Of a stretch of DNA of 64,000 bases, positions 34,721 through 46,723 are shown piece by piece. This stretch comes from Spisula solida (taxonomy: Eukaryota > Mollusca > Bivalvia > Venerida > Mactridae), in the NCBI GenBank assembly GCA_947247005.1, contig OX365948.1, positions 2,542,001-2,606,000 on the forward strand, written 5' to 3'. The first letter of the stretch is position 1. Every line of letters starts with the position of its first letter. The translations under genes and the position numbers were made by a program. Under the pieces are notes generated by a model. That model was not told where the DNA came from. It did not search any database and worked only from the letters and a program-made list of their open reading frames with translations.

Positions 34721-34997
34721 TTCATATGCGTAGGAATTAATCACGAAGGTCGTAGGCCTGAGTGATAAATAACTATGCATATGAACGACAACCCGTGATT
34801 TATTCACCGGCATATCACGCAAAACAGCGATCTATTTGCATTCTAACACGTGTAATTTGTACAAATTTAAGTGGACTATTTTGTTTGCGAAGTTGATGGG
34901 TTATTTATCATGTTGCTATAGACAACTTCCGCTGTTCAAAGAATCGTAACGTCCGCCCCTGGATTTTTAAGCTTTACTATTATCTTTATTTGTCGTC

Positions 34998-35695
34998 AAA
35001 CTGATGCCTATCTATAGTCCATGTGACAGACCGAATTTCATTACCAAAAAGGTGAACAGATCCAACAATGATTTTCGGTTAGCTTGATATCTCAGCAGTC
35101 TGAAAATGGTTGATGGACTTGCGGGTCACTTTGCCAAATGACCTTTCGGCGGCCATCTTTAAAGATGGCCGCCATTATTTTAAGCAATCAGAAGCTTTGG
35201 GAAAACTTCAATTATTCCTCACTCAATAGGGCTATCGGCTTGCAATATGTCTTAAAATGTATGTTGGTATATACATAATGATATTATGATAAAGTGATAA
35301 GTACGAATTTATTGATATTCTAAGAAAGTCTAGATATTTTTCACTTTTTGTCATTATTTTTGTCTTGTAATTCTGATTGGGATTTGTATTTAGCCCTTTT
35401 TGCGTTTGTTACATTCAGTGAATAATTTTAGGCATCCATTATATACATTACATTGATAGATTTTAACTTCGAAGTCCAAAATAGGTCAGGAATATATGAC
35501 AGCTGATGCCTAAATTAAATAGATATTTTAGGGCATATGAATAGACCGTTTCCAACAATCACAGGAAAAAAGAATTTGTTTTTTTTATTCCATGGCTACT
35601 TTGTTGATACGATGCGTATATATATGCGTAGGTGTCCAGTACCATGTAACAAGGGTGTTAGTGTGGTACCTGACCCATAGCTGGATGGCTTGGAG
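34998..35695 (+). repeat. 0.7-kb dispersed repeat, copy A (inverted copy at 59210-59950)
   Basis: The segment around 35037-35500 matches the reverse complement of 59440-59925 nearly base for base over long stretches, for example ggtcaggaatatatgaca. Weaker similarity extends to both ends. There is no ORF and the family is unknown. It contains a perfect 26-bp palindrome at 35148-35173. Confidence 0.8.
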
Positions 35696-36220
35696 GCTCG
35701 GATCCGACCAGTTGTATGAGTTCATATGACATTATTTTCAAAACAATGGTTATTGACAGGAAAACTTGAATAACTATTCAGCGAAACGGAAAATCTACAT
35801 AAAGATGATTCGAAAATAATTTGATATGAGTTTATACATTTTTATTTTTGTTCATAAAGTTCCGAATATTACAGTAAAAATACATTATTTTAACGTTGTT
35901 TTCATAAATTCTTCTTTAATAATAGTGACGCATGTTAGGATTTATACCTCCCACTGTTAAATTCTGTTCTTTCGCGCATTCACTAAGAAATGAAAAAGCA
36001 GGAACGTACTCGAAGGGAAACAATAAGGGATAGAGGGGATACAAAATAAACAAAATTATACATGAATCAGTTGATCTTTGTCTAGTGTCTAGCTTACTAC
36101 TTTCCTGACTCAGGTGGACCTTAGTAACCTTTAAATAACCGTTCTGGATAGAATTTGTAAAAAATATAGACACACACTTAAAGCCTCAACAACCCTACCA
36201 CAACTTAGGTTGTAATTGGT
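35696..36220. other. Intergenic, nothing recognised
   Basis: Sequence between the dispersed repeat and the SINE. No supported feature. Confidence 0.5.
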
Positions 36221-36221
36221 G

Positions 36222-36480
36222 ACACGATGGTGGCTGAGGGGTTAGTGCTCTTGACTACCAATCGGGAGATCCCTGGTTCGAAATATCATTGACCAGTGTT
36301 CAGTATAATATTTCCAACCCAAGTACAGATGAACTGGTTGTTAACCGTGTGATAGTCTCGCGAGTATCGGTGCTATACACTGGGCACGTTAAAGAACCAA
36401 AAATGAATATGTTCGGAAAGAGCTAGGGTATCCAATCCAGATTCCTTGTATCACACCACTGTCACTTTTACTTGTTGTCC
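36222..36480 (+). mobile_element. tRNA-derived SINE, copy 1
   Basis: The tRNA-like head has an A box (TGGCTGAGGGGTTAG, about 36231-36245) and a B box (GGTTCGAAATA, 36275-36285). The body contains CGGTGCTATACACTGGGCAC and GTTAAAGAACC, a phrase shared with the inverted copy at 39810-40030. Confidence 0.75.
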
Positions 36481-36489
36481 CTTCAGCAA

Positions 36490-37340
36490 AGCACACAACC
36501 CAATATGAAATATTAAGAAGTTATCCTTGACTGAAAGATTTAAATAATTACACCTACAAATACCACTACAAGGTGTCAACCACGGGGATATTTATCCTGG
36601 GAGTTATGAATGTTTTCAGTATCACCGCTATCTCTGCCATGCCTGCAGGCACTACCTTTTGATGTGTGCATCCATAATTACATAAGGGTATACTTTTCTT
36701 GTTGGGTTGCATCATATGATATTGCTCCGTGATGTACATCCTAAAGATGAGCATACTTATTCCTGAACTCATGGATTACTAGTATGTGTCGGCTACAGTC
36801 AAACCTGTTTTGTACATATTACGGATGGACAGCCCCATTCCTGACTATATGGGTTATTAATGCATACCGGTGCCAAAAAATCGTCAGCCATAAATATCGC
36901 CGGACATCCGGTTCCGGTAGATGAATTTTATGCCGCGGGCCGTGAAATTCGTTATCATGAAATATCTCAGACTATAATATAACAGCGTACGGGTAAATTG
37001 AAGCGCGAGGGCAAATTTAAAAAATGTTTAAAATGTTGAAAATAAACATGTAAATGTTGTTTTATATGTCAACCGATAAATAGATCTAGTTATTAATGGT
37101 ACTGTATGATTTGTTTCGGAATTACTATTCAATAATACTCGGAAGAGTTAGATAGATTAGGCTGGCCAAAATTTGGCAAAATACGACGAAGCTACGCCAG
37201 GGAATTTAACAGCTTCTCTTGCAACTGCTGAACTGATCTTAAAACGGACAGAGATTGTAAATAATGTCAACACACATTTATCAAATTCGTGTATAATCTA
37301 AAAAATAACACATAAAATTTGCGATGTGAACCAATTTTTG
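36490..37340. other. Intergenic, nothing recognised
   Basis: No credible gene or repeat was found in this stretch, which ends at a long cytosine run. Confidence 0.5.
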
Positions 37341-37344
37341 CTCT

Positions 37345-37540
37345 CCCCCCCCCCCCCCCCCCCCCCTAATATTCAGATACATGATTGTGAAATGGTTGTC
37401 ATTCAATCATTGAAGGTTTGTCATCAACATTCTACTACTTTACTTAACATGAAATCTTTAGTCCAAAATAAGGCGTTTAAATGCCCTCAAATACATGCGT
37501 GGGTCTAACCATTTTCTGGGGGGGGGGGGGGGGGGGGGGT
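37345..37540. repeat. Poly-C run facing a poly-G run about 150 bp away
   Basis: More than 20 consecutive C begin near 37346 and more than 20 consecutive G begin near 37519. Together they could form a hairpin, and each could form a G-quadruplex on one strand. The exact run lengths may be unreliable in an assembly. Confidence 0.85.
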
Positions 37541-37566
37541 CCTGTATTATATTTGGTATTACATAG

Positions 37567-37691
37567 AGGATCTTGCATGAGTGCTCATTACGTACGAGTT
37601 TTATCAAATGAGTGGACAAAATGATATGACACGAGGCTTCTGTCGACGAGTTTAATAAAACTCATATGTAAAGAGCACGAATGTAAGATTC
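37567..37691. mobile_element. Foldback element with arms of about 40 bp
   Basis: The left arm (atcttgcatgagtgctc through gagttttat) is matched by the right arm in reverse complement (ataaaactc through gagcacgaatgtaagat), with a short central loop. It is a likely non-autonomous foldback or MITE. Confidence 0.65.
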
Positions 37692-37875
37692 TATTTTTCA
37701 CATAACCTTAGAAAACGCTCAATATTGTTCAGAAGGATGATGTGCGCTGCATATGTTTCAGCCAAAATTTAGCGGTACAATGAGCGCGACGTCATGGTGA
37801 CGTTGATATTATCCTGACGTCAGTGACAGATCAATGCATGCATTGGCTAACGTCACGTCAAGCTAATTTAAATAT

Positions 37876-37935
37876 TTATTGCACGGTCTGGGAGTGCCGA
37901 ACGATATTTACGTCACGGCTTTACGGCACTCCTGG
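37876..37935. other. Hairpin with stem GGAGTGCCG / CGGCACTCC
   Basis: A perfect nine-base stem flanks a loop of about 23 bases. Nearby are a perfect CRE-like palindrome (CTGACGTCAG, near 37815) and the palindrome CAATGCATGCATTG (near 37832). The function is unknown; the segment may belong to a foldback element. Confidence 0.45.
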
Positions 37936-38060
37936 ATGTGATAAAGACTGATCAGATATACATCAGACCCAGCCCGGGGTCCGACCCATACTCCGGGTCT
38001 AAGATATTAATTTCTTACAGTCCTGATCCAACTTTGTAACAACAAGCTTTTTATCAAAAT

Positions 38061-38775
38061 TCCTGAGATCAGGATTTAAGTTTGGATTGACATTAAATTT
38101 GCTAGTGGTGAGATCACGATTTAATTTTTGAATTGATGTTTGCTAGTTATGAAATAAGGATTTTAGTTTTGGATTGACATACGCTCGTCGTGAAATAAGG
38201 ATTTAAGTTTTGGATTGACATTTGCTAGTCGTGAGATCCCAATTTAAGTTTTGGATTGATATTTGCGAGTCCTGAGATCACGATTGAAGTTTTGGATTGA
38301 CATTTGCTAGTCGTGAGATCATGATGTTTGTTTTGGATTGATATTTGCTAGTCATGAGATCACAATTTAAGTCTTGAATTGACATTTGCTAGTTGTGAGA
38401 TCAAGATTTAAGTTTTGAATGGACATTTGCTAGTCGTGAAATAAGGATTTAAGTTTTTAATTGATGTTTGCTAGTCTTGAGATCACGATTTAAGTTTTGG
38501 ATTTACGTTTGCTAGTAGTGAGATCACGATTTAAGTTTTGCATTGACATAAGCTAGTCTTGTGACCACAATTTAAGTTTTGGATTGATATTTGCTAGTCG
38601 TGAGATTAAGATTTCAGTCTGGATTGACATTTGCTAGTCATGATATCATGATTTAAGTTTTGGACTTACATTTGCTCGTCCTGAAATAAGGATTTAAGTT
38701 TTTGATTGACGTTTGGTAGTGATGAGATCAGGATTTAAGTTTTGGATTGAAATTTGCTAGTTGTGAGATCAGAGT
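38061..38775. repeat. 41-bp tandem array, about 17 copies
   Basis: The unit contains gatttaagttttggattga and tttgctagtcgtgagatca. Copies differ from each other by a few substitutions. No ORF spans it. Confidence 0.9.
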
Positions 38776-39430
38776 AATTGTTTGAGATCAATATTCCACT
38801 TGCAGCAAATAACCAGTAAACAATGGGTTGTCTTATACTAGGCCTGGTATTGGCACTTAAATATACATTAAATTTTGTTATGTTGTGATAAGGTCAAAGG
38901 TCTCTTTCAGAACTAACTCTGAATATTTTCTCAGGGAAAATGTATGACTAGCTATTCTATCTAGAGGGTTGTCCTAATCAAACTAAACCAGTGTAAATTA
39001 TATAAGATAACCACAATTATCCAAAATTTGAAGTGATGTTCAGAACCCAGATCTACCCAGACTCTGTATTCACAAATGGACCAGACTCTAAGCCCAAGTA
39101 AACTCATTTCAATACTTGAATATACAATACTAGTATATAGCAAAATTTCAGGGGTTAGGGGTCTTGACCCTCTCTGGATTGGAACTTGAACAAATCCAAC
39201 CTGTGATGCAATTTAAACGTTGATCACAGACCAGGCTCTGTGTTCCTGTATTCAATTCTGGGTACACTGGCACCTTAATTATTACAACTCAGTTCTGCCT
39301 ATATGACTGTTTGGCCAGCAGTGTGCATAATTTTTAAGTTACACTGATGGTATGTTTCTGAATCAGATAAATATTAAATCTCTCTCCCTGTTGAAGATGA
39401 TGATCGATATCTACATAGAAATGTACTACC
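38776..39430. other. Intergenic spacer between two tandem arrays
   Basis: No gene or repeat was recognised here. Confidence 0.5.
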
Positions 39431-39439
39431 AGTGTTTTC

Positions 39440-39742
39440 TGAGTTTGACTGAGAGGCGTAGTGTGTGGTCGATTTTGCGTTTGACTGTGACAGCATAGTG
39501 TGTGGCCAATTTCGCATTTGACTGTTACAGTCAGTGTGGGGCAATTTGTGCGTTTGACTGTGATAGTCATAGTGTGTGGCCATTTTTGCATTTGACTGTG
39601 ACAGTCATAGTGTGGCCAATTTTGCATTTGACTCAGACAGTCATAGTGTGGCCAGTGTGGCCAATTTTGCGTTTGACTCGGACAGTCATAGTGTGTGACA
39701 ATTTGGCATTTGACTCAGACAGTCATAGTTTGTGGCCATTCG
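39440..39742. repeat. Tandem array of units of about 37-45 bp, about 8 copies
   Basis: Each unit contains tttgactgtgacagtcatag and gtgtggccaattttgc. The core GACTGTGACAGTC is itself an imperfect palindrome, so each unit could form a small hairpin. Open frames across it are by-products of the periodicity. Confidence 0.88.
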
Positions 39743-39809
39743 GTTTTATCCCCGTCTATAAGTGGTCAATGACCTACAGCTTCTAAGAAAGTTTCTGCGA
39801 TACAAGTAA

Positions 39810-40030
39810 TTCAGGCTGCCTAGTATCTCTTTCGGAATAGATTCCTTGGTTTTTTCATGTGCCAGGTGTATAGCACCAATACATGAGAGACTTTCTCTAG
39901 GTTTCTAACCAATTCATCTCTAGATGGATGGGAAACACTGAAGTGTTTCTGAAATATCCATTGCCCTGGCCAAGATTCAAACCAGGGACCTCTCTATTGA
40001 CAGTCTAGAGAGCTATTTGTGTAAGAGGTA
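39810..40030 (-). mobile_element. tRNA-derived SINE, copy 2 (inverted relative to copy 1)
   Basis: On the minus strand the segment carries a B-box-like GGTTTGAATCT (39973-39983) followed by the same body as the SINE at 36222, including TTGGTGCTATACACCTGGCAC. The tRNA-like head is more diverged. Confidence 0.7.
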
Positions 40031-40650
40031 TTTGTATTTACTAGTATAATATGCATGTATAAAGTAATGAACCTATCAATGTTATGACCCAAATGTGGCA
40101 GCAGACATACTTATTATCTTTCGAATAAATGTATATATACGATTTAGGCATACATTATGTATCTGGAAAGTATATTGCGTGCACAATGAAATTTCAGCAC
40201 TTGGGATTGGATCTGGTAAAAGAGTGTCAGCTAAGCTTGGACACAAGACTGATAAGTTTATTATCAAAACAAAGTACAAAGAAACAAGTCATTATTTAAG
40301 GTCAAGTTTATTTTGTAGAATAGCAAACTTGTAACAAGTAAAAATGGCCAACTTTTTAAAACTTCACTCACCTGATTCACCAAACATTAGTAAAAAATCA
40401 TGTTAAATGTCACCAGCATTCACCTACCTCAAAACCAAAAGGGGACAAGATGAGCAAGCTCCATTTAAAGTAACTGTTTAGTAAGTCAATAATAATTTAG
40501 TTATATTGATGACAGATGTGTAGTTTGCCAGGGATAACTCTTGATTTATCAATAAACAAACGTGCATAATATACAAAATGCACAGTTAACTGACCGCTTG
40601 TTATCAGTATAGATTTAAAGAGTACATTATTAAAGTGAATATGCACAAGA
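40031..40650. other. Intergenic, nothing recognised
   Basis: AT-rich sequence with only short open frames and no coding pattern. Confidence 0.5.
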
Positions 40651-40651
40651 T

Positions 40652-42290
40652 AGATCAACTGAAACTAGAGCTATCACTGGAGTGATGAATCATACACCCA
40701 CAAATCTGCCTCGACACAGGAATATTATAAATTATTGTACCAAGCAAATTAAAATCCAGTAAGAACAAGAAATATCACCGAATGTGATGAATACCCCCAG
40801 AAACTGCTTGACACAGTCAGATATGCAAAACTAATCTTAAAATTGATGTGACCAATGTGTGCCGACAATATGCACAACTAGTCTTGGTACTGATCATTCA
40901 TACAAAGTTTCGTTAAAATCCGACCATTGGTAACTGAGAAATAGTGAGGACAAAACTTTTAAGTGTCAAAAACAAAGGGCCACAACTCCCTTAAAATAAA
41001 TCCGACCAATGTGTGCCAACGATATGCACAACTAGACTTGGTAATGACCAGTCATGCAAAGTTTCGATGAAATTCGACCAATGGTTACAGAGAAATCGCC
41101 CAGACAAAATTTAAAAGAGTAAAAATAAAGGGCCATAACTCCCATAAAACTATTCTGACGGAAGTCTGCTGATGATATGCACAACTAGACTTGGTACTGA
41201 TCAGTCATGCAAAGTTTCGATGAATTATGACAAATGGTTACAGAGAAGTAGCCCGGACAAAATTTATAAGTGTAAAAAATAAAGGGCCATAACTCCCTTA
41301 AAATTATTCCGACAGAAGTCTGCTGATAATATGCACATCAAGACTTGGTCCTGATCAGTCATGCAAGGTTTTGATGAAATACGATCAATGGTTACAGAGA
41401 AATCGCCCCGACAAAATTTATAAGTGTAAAAAATAAAGGGCCATAACTCCCTTAAAAATTATTCCGATGGAAGTCTGCCGATGATATGCACAACTAGACT
41501 TGGTACTGATCAGTCATGCAAAGTTTCGATGAATTAAGACAAATGGTTACAGAAAAATAGCCCGGACAAAATTTATAAGTGCAAAAAAATAAAGGGCCAT
41601 AACTCCCTTAAAAAATTATTCCGACGGAAGTCTGTCGACGATATGCACAACTAAACTTGGTCCTGATCAGTCATGCAAAGTTTCGATGAAATACGGCCAA
41701 TGGTTACATAGAAATAGCCCGACAAAATTTATAAGTGTAAAAAATAAAGGGCCATAACTCCCTTAAAAATTATTCCGATGGAAGTCTGCCGATGATATGC
41801 ACAACTAGACTTGGTACTGATCAGTCATGCAAAGTTTCGATGAATTAAGACAAATGGTTACAGAAAAATAGCCCGGACAAAATTTATAAGTGCAAAAAAA
41901 TAAAGGGCCATAACTCCCTTAAAAAATTATTCCGACGGAAGTCTGTCGACGATATGCACAACTAAACTTGGTCCTGATCAGTCATGCAAAGTTTCGATGA
42001 AATACGGCCAATGGTTACATAGAAATAGCCCGGCCAAATTTTGTAAGTGTAATAAAATAAAGGGCCATAACTCCCATAAAATTATTCTGACAGAAGTCTG
42101 CCGACGATATGCACAACTAGACTTGGTACTGATCAGTCATGCAAGTTTCGATGAAATACGACCAATGGTTACAGAGAAATAGCCCGGACAAATTTGTACT
42201 GACCAACCAACCAACCAACAGACCAATCAACCATCCTCAAGCATGACTCCAATATAGCCCCCATATACTATTTATCTGGGGGTATAATGA
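40652..42290. repeat. Composite repeat with tandem units of about 155 bp, about 8 copies
   Basis: 'gggccataactccc' or a close variant recurs near 40978, 41130, 41284, 41439, 41594, 41749, 41904 and 42061. Units also share gatatgcacaactagacttg and gatcagtcatgcaaagtttc. The head (actagagctatcac) and the tail (repeated accaacc, then a gggggtataat end) frame the array. I associate this family with mollusc genomes. Confidence 0.85.
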
Positions 42291-42299
42291 CAAAGTAAC

Positions 42300-43110
42300 A
42301 GAGCCGACACGACTTGCATGACTACTAGTACATAACCTTTGACCTCTAAGTGTGACCTTGACCAATGAGCTAGGAACGTGGATCTTGTGCACAACACACT
42401 GTCATTATGTGGTAAACATTTGTACCAAGCAATTTTAAAATCAAGTAAGAAACGACAAAGCTACTGAGCAGACACAATTTTGCCAACAGACCAACCAACA
42501 TGGTGACTCCAGTATACCCCCTTCAAACTTTTGATGTTTTCTCACTAAATTGAGATATAAAACATACTTGCTATGTGACATGTTTTAAAATAGAAATGTG
42601 TCATGGATGTCCCCACTTGCCATTTGACCATGCAAAGGGGCAAAGCTCAACTTAACATTCTGACTTAAATATTTCTACAAAGCTTGATAACTGTAGCTCA
42701 AATAATTATATAGAGAAGGGGACAAAAGCAAAATTTCATCATTTCAAGGGCCATGACTCTGCTCATACAGGTCAGATTTGAATCAAAATATGAAGGTGCA
42801 CAACTGAACGAGCTGACTAATTAACCTATGTAGTCTGAAAAAAGCTTAAATACTTTTAAGAGTTATGAGCGACACAAGCATATTTTAATAATTTCAAGGG
42901 CCATAACTCTGCTAATACAGCTTGAATCTCAATAAAAGACATAGGTGCACAACAACACATGCTGGCTAAAATTCCTGTCAAGTTTGAGTGCAGCATAAGT
43001 TACAGACAACAAAAGAGAAATTTGCCCATATTAACATTGCTGATCATGTCACCAAGTTTGAAGACGATTGGATGAAAACTGTTTGAACTAGAGTACTAGC
43101 CGCATGCACG
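42300..43110. repeat. Further diverged copies of mollusc-type interspersed repeats
   Basis: The segment contains tgtgaccttgacc, another accaaccaacatggtgactcc tail at about 42495, and two loose units with caagggccatgactctgct / caagggccataactctgct near 42747 and 42895. There is no ORF. Confidence 0.55.
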
Positions 43111-43473
43111 CCCAGCAAGGGTGTTCACATTTTACGGTACTGAAACCTACTTATCAATACTGTCTTTTATTTGGATGGCCATAATATTATGTTCATTTCA
43201 GAGTGGTAGGTTACAATGAATGCTGCAAAATATACATATACAATAAAACCTCAATAATAAGACCCACTTGGGACCCTTTACAACTTTCATGATAGACAGG
43301 TGTTAATATTGATGATAAATAAATAACAAAACAGTAAAACTGGACCTGAAACTTGTTGTTTTAAATGTTGATGAGGTCTTATGATTGAGATAGATCTTTA
43401 CGTAAAGTTTGACAGTACCCAACATAAGATGACAAAAAGAAATTTGTCCATCACACACCTTGTTCTAGTCAGG

Positions 43474-43814
43474 TACTGTAAATCACTTTATATGAGCGTG
43501 AGCTTTATTTTCGCGAGTTTTGGTTTTGAGCTTATTACACGAATTGATTAATTTGCGATTGATCAATTTGTGATTCAGGAACTCAAATATTAAATTTGCG
43601 AGCAATTCCACAAAAAGTTAAAATGCATTACAAAATAATAGTTACAACAAAAAGTTAACGTCTTGTTCATGTGGTTTATATTTACTTTTTAAATTGCCCA
43701 GATATGTCTTATGTTATGGAAGTATATTTATGCGGAATGATAATTTCGCGATGAGTACGAATCCGGAAAATTAGCAAAAATTGAACAAACACGAATAATA
43801 TCCGATTTACAGTA
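43474..43814. mobile_element. TIR element (MITE-like), TACTGTAAATC ends
   Basis: The left end TACTGTAAATC (43474-43484) and right end GATTTACAGTA (43804-43814) are exact inverted repeats. The 341-bp interior is AT-rich with TTTTCGCGAG and has no ORF. Confidence 0.7.
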
Positions 43815-44570
43815 GTGTCTGCCATTAAAATCGGCACACTTATCTTTACAAAGAATAAAAGTAAACGAAGTTATAAATCTAACAAATAAATACAGTTATA
43901 TATTGTTCCTGGAAATGCTTAATTCAACAGTCAAAAATTAATACTACACTAACAATTCCTCACATAATTATGCAAGTGTAAGGAATGCTTGGTTTTACTC
44001 CGAGTCCCTCACTTTTGTGCACCATCCAATCCTTAAATCTTGCTTTGGCACTCAACACATATTTGACTTTCCTGCAACCAGTACACATTTTAAGTCATAC
44101 TTCAACGTCTTCAAGATTGTCTTCTAAGGCATGCAAACATTGAGTAGGAGAAAATTCTAAATTCTATTGAGGTCCTGTTCATGGTAAAAGCTACTGTTTG
44201 AATCAGTGTCATTAGAATCCTGGCACGGTTCCTGAACATCTGTTTTCGTCACAAAACAGCTCCTCTGGTTCTGTTAAATCCAGCCATATGCGCTTATTGA
44301 ATCCAGGTAAAGTTAGTTAACCATGTCGATGGCGATAATTTCTCTAATATTATTCAATTTTAGTGAATGTTCAGTGACCTTTTTAGCCACCATTAGTTGT
44401 AGACGTGCATTAATGATATCCTAGGTAAATTTCTTGTAACAGCCTCAGCATTCTGAAAAAGAAAACAAATACTAAAACTAACAAAAGCTACACCTTCTGA
44501 AATGTAGAAGTTGCATACAGAAGAGTCGGACGGAAAGCAGATTGAAGGCTTCAATTACAATATCCCCCTC
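43815..44570. other. Intergenic, nothing recognised
   Basis: No gene or clear repeat was seen between the MITE-like element and the interspersed repeat at 44571. Confidence 0.5.
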
Positions 44571-44945
44571 GGCGGCAGATAAATAATACAAGAGGGCCCT
44601 AGGTTGCTCACCTGTCGTAGTAGTGCATGCACACCTTGTGACCTAGTTTTTAACCCCGGATGACCCAACATCAAACTTGACCTATACTTTTACGAGATGA
44701 TGATTGTGACCAAGTTTCATTAAGATTAAGTAAAAATCACGACCTCTATAGTGACTACACAAGAATTGACCCTAGATGGCCTAAAATTGAACTTGACCTA
44801 GATTTTGTTGAGATGATCACTGTGACCAAGTTTCATAAAGTCAAAATTGTGACCTTTGTGAATACACAAGCAAATTGTGGATGGACGACAGACGGACAAA
44901 GAGTGATTACAAAAGCTCACTCTGTCACTTTGTGACAGCTGTGCT
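44571..44945 (+). repeat. Interspersed repeat with GTGACCAAGTTTCAT units and a GGACGGAC-type tail
   Basis: Two internal units carry tgtgaccaagtttcat (44706 and 44822). The tail reads ggatggacgacagacggac, followed by cactctgtcactttgtgaca. I associate this form with repeats common in bivalves. A related tail closes the satellite near 50170. Confidence 0.65.
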
Positions 44946-45337
44946 AATAAAGTAATAAAGGCTATTATTGAAATGTAACTATGTAACATTGTTTGAAATA
45001 TTCATATGTAGAACTTCAACCATCTGCAATACCGACGGTGAAGAACAATGGCTCTCTATATTCACTTACATTATTCTTTAACCAAAGAAGGACTAGTAAT
45101 CAGTAAATTCAGGGCATCAATCGTTCCATCTACTCAACTGTCATTATAGTTCACATTGACTTTTCATCTTGACAACAGCCAGCCCAATCTTTACATCTTC
45201 AAAATATCCTTTATTGTTTGAACAAGATGTCACATCTGAATTAGAAAATAATGCATAAGTATAGTTGGACAAACATTAATTGGCCGGGCTAAATTTAGCA
45301 ATGGTAAATAAACACAATGATGACCTTCACATCTAAT
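44946..45337. other. Intergenic spacer, nothing recognised
   Basis: Short AT-rich spacer before the TA-flanked element; no feature supported. Confidence 0.5.
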
Positions 45338-45339
45338 TA

Positions 45340-46674
45340 CGAGGGGCATTCTGAAAGTTCTGATAACTGAGCGATAACTTTACATTGGTATGTCAGATTC
45401 TTTAAAAGTAAACATTTTCTGAAAGATCAATCTTTCAGCGAGACATCCATTGTTAATTTAGTAGTTTAAATCTGCGAATTTTTATTATATTGGTATTTAA
45501 ACAGTACACGGTTTCGGGTATTGGCTGAAATCTCTCAGGAAAACGCGAGGTGATTGCGTTGTATTGGTCCAATGTATATTTCAGAGCGCGCTGCTGGAAC
45601 ATCATTTAGACTGATAGAAATAAACTTGATATTGCTTAAAACATACATAACAGCAATTACGAATAACATTAAGATATTAAAAAACTTTGAGTTATTAATA
45701 AAATAACGGCAATAAATACAACCTAAATAGTCGACCATTTTACCGCTTATAGCCCCTACTTAATTCAAGACATACAGTATGTTTATGGACTATCAGCTAC
45801 TATAAACAAGTCAAATTGTCTAGATTGTAATGTGTATTTTCATTCGGGGGACGTTATAAATGTATTTTGCATAAAGTCTGATTTTTAGAGCAAATTATTG
45901 TGCTCTACCCATGATTTTAGAAAGTGGGTGGGATAACGGGACACCCTTATACATGTAATAAAAATGTCAATTATCCATGTTCTTATAGTTTAATTGGCTA
46001 TACTAACTTTAAATTAAGGACATATATAATTGTTTTTGTTTTGCGAAATGCTAGTTCGATGATATGACGTCATCAAACTTAAACACGTGTTTTGGGCCAC
46101 GTGGTCATATCATTTAAGCTGCTGTACAGTCGGAATTATGAATATTTCAGAATTCGTATTTAATAGGAATAAAAATAGCATATGTATGCACAAAACGGCC
46201 AGGCGTTTCATATTCTCATGTAACATGTGCAGCAGTACAATGCAATATCACGTAAATTGTGTAATACCGGTAAAATGGCTATTTTCAAGAGCATTTGGGA
46301 CGTGGTCTTTTCCATGTACATCCTAAGTCATTTATACTGTCAGAACAATAATTTTCATTTGTCATGTGATACACAGTTATATAATACAAGATATGTGTAA
46401 CTTCCAAACAAATTGGAATAAAATTATAGAAATTATTAACAATAATGTGTTCCCTCCCAAGGGCTAATATGATTCATTTTGTCGACAATTCATTGGGCTA
46501 TATACCTACATGTACAATGGCATGTAGGTGAGTATTAAATTATCTGATAATAATATCATGACATGTTTTAGACGGAGGAAGGTTGTATCTTTCAGAAAAT
46601 GTTTACTTTTAAAAAATCTGACATACCAATGTAATGTTATCGCTCAGTTATCAGAACTTTCAGAATGCCCCTCG
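45340..46674. mobile_element. 1,335-bp DNA transposon with ~92-bp TIRs and TA target duplication, no transposase ORF
   Basis: The ends (45340-45432 and 46583-46674) are near-perfect inverted repeats beginning CGAGGGGCATTCTGAAAG, flanked by TA on both sides. End sequence, TA target and length suit a mariner/Tc1-type element. The interior has only two short ORFs without transposase-like text, so it is non-autonomous or has replaced its interior. Confidence 0.85.
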
Positions 46675-46723
46675 TAACTGGGAAAATTTTATAGACATGG
46701 AAACGGTGAACTAAATTTTCATA

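Noticed and set aside
39502..39786. Open frame of 94 codons
   Set aside because: It is a translation of the ~38-bp tandem repeat.
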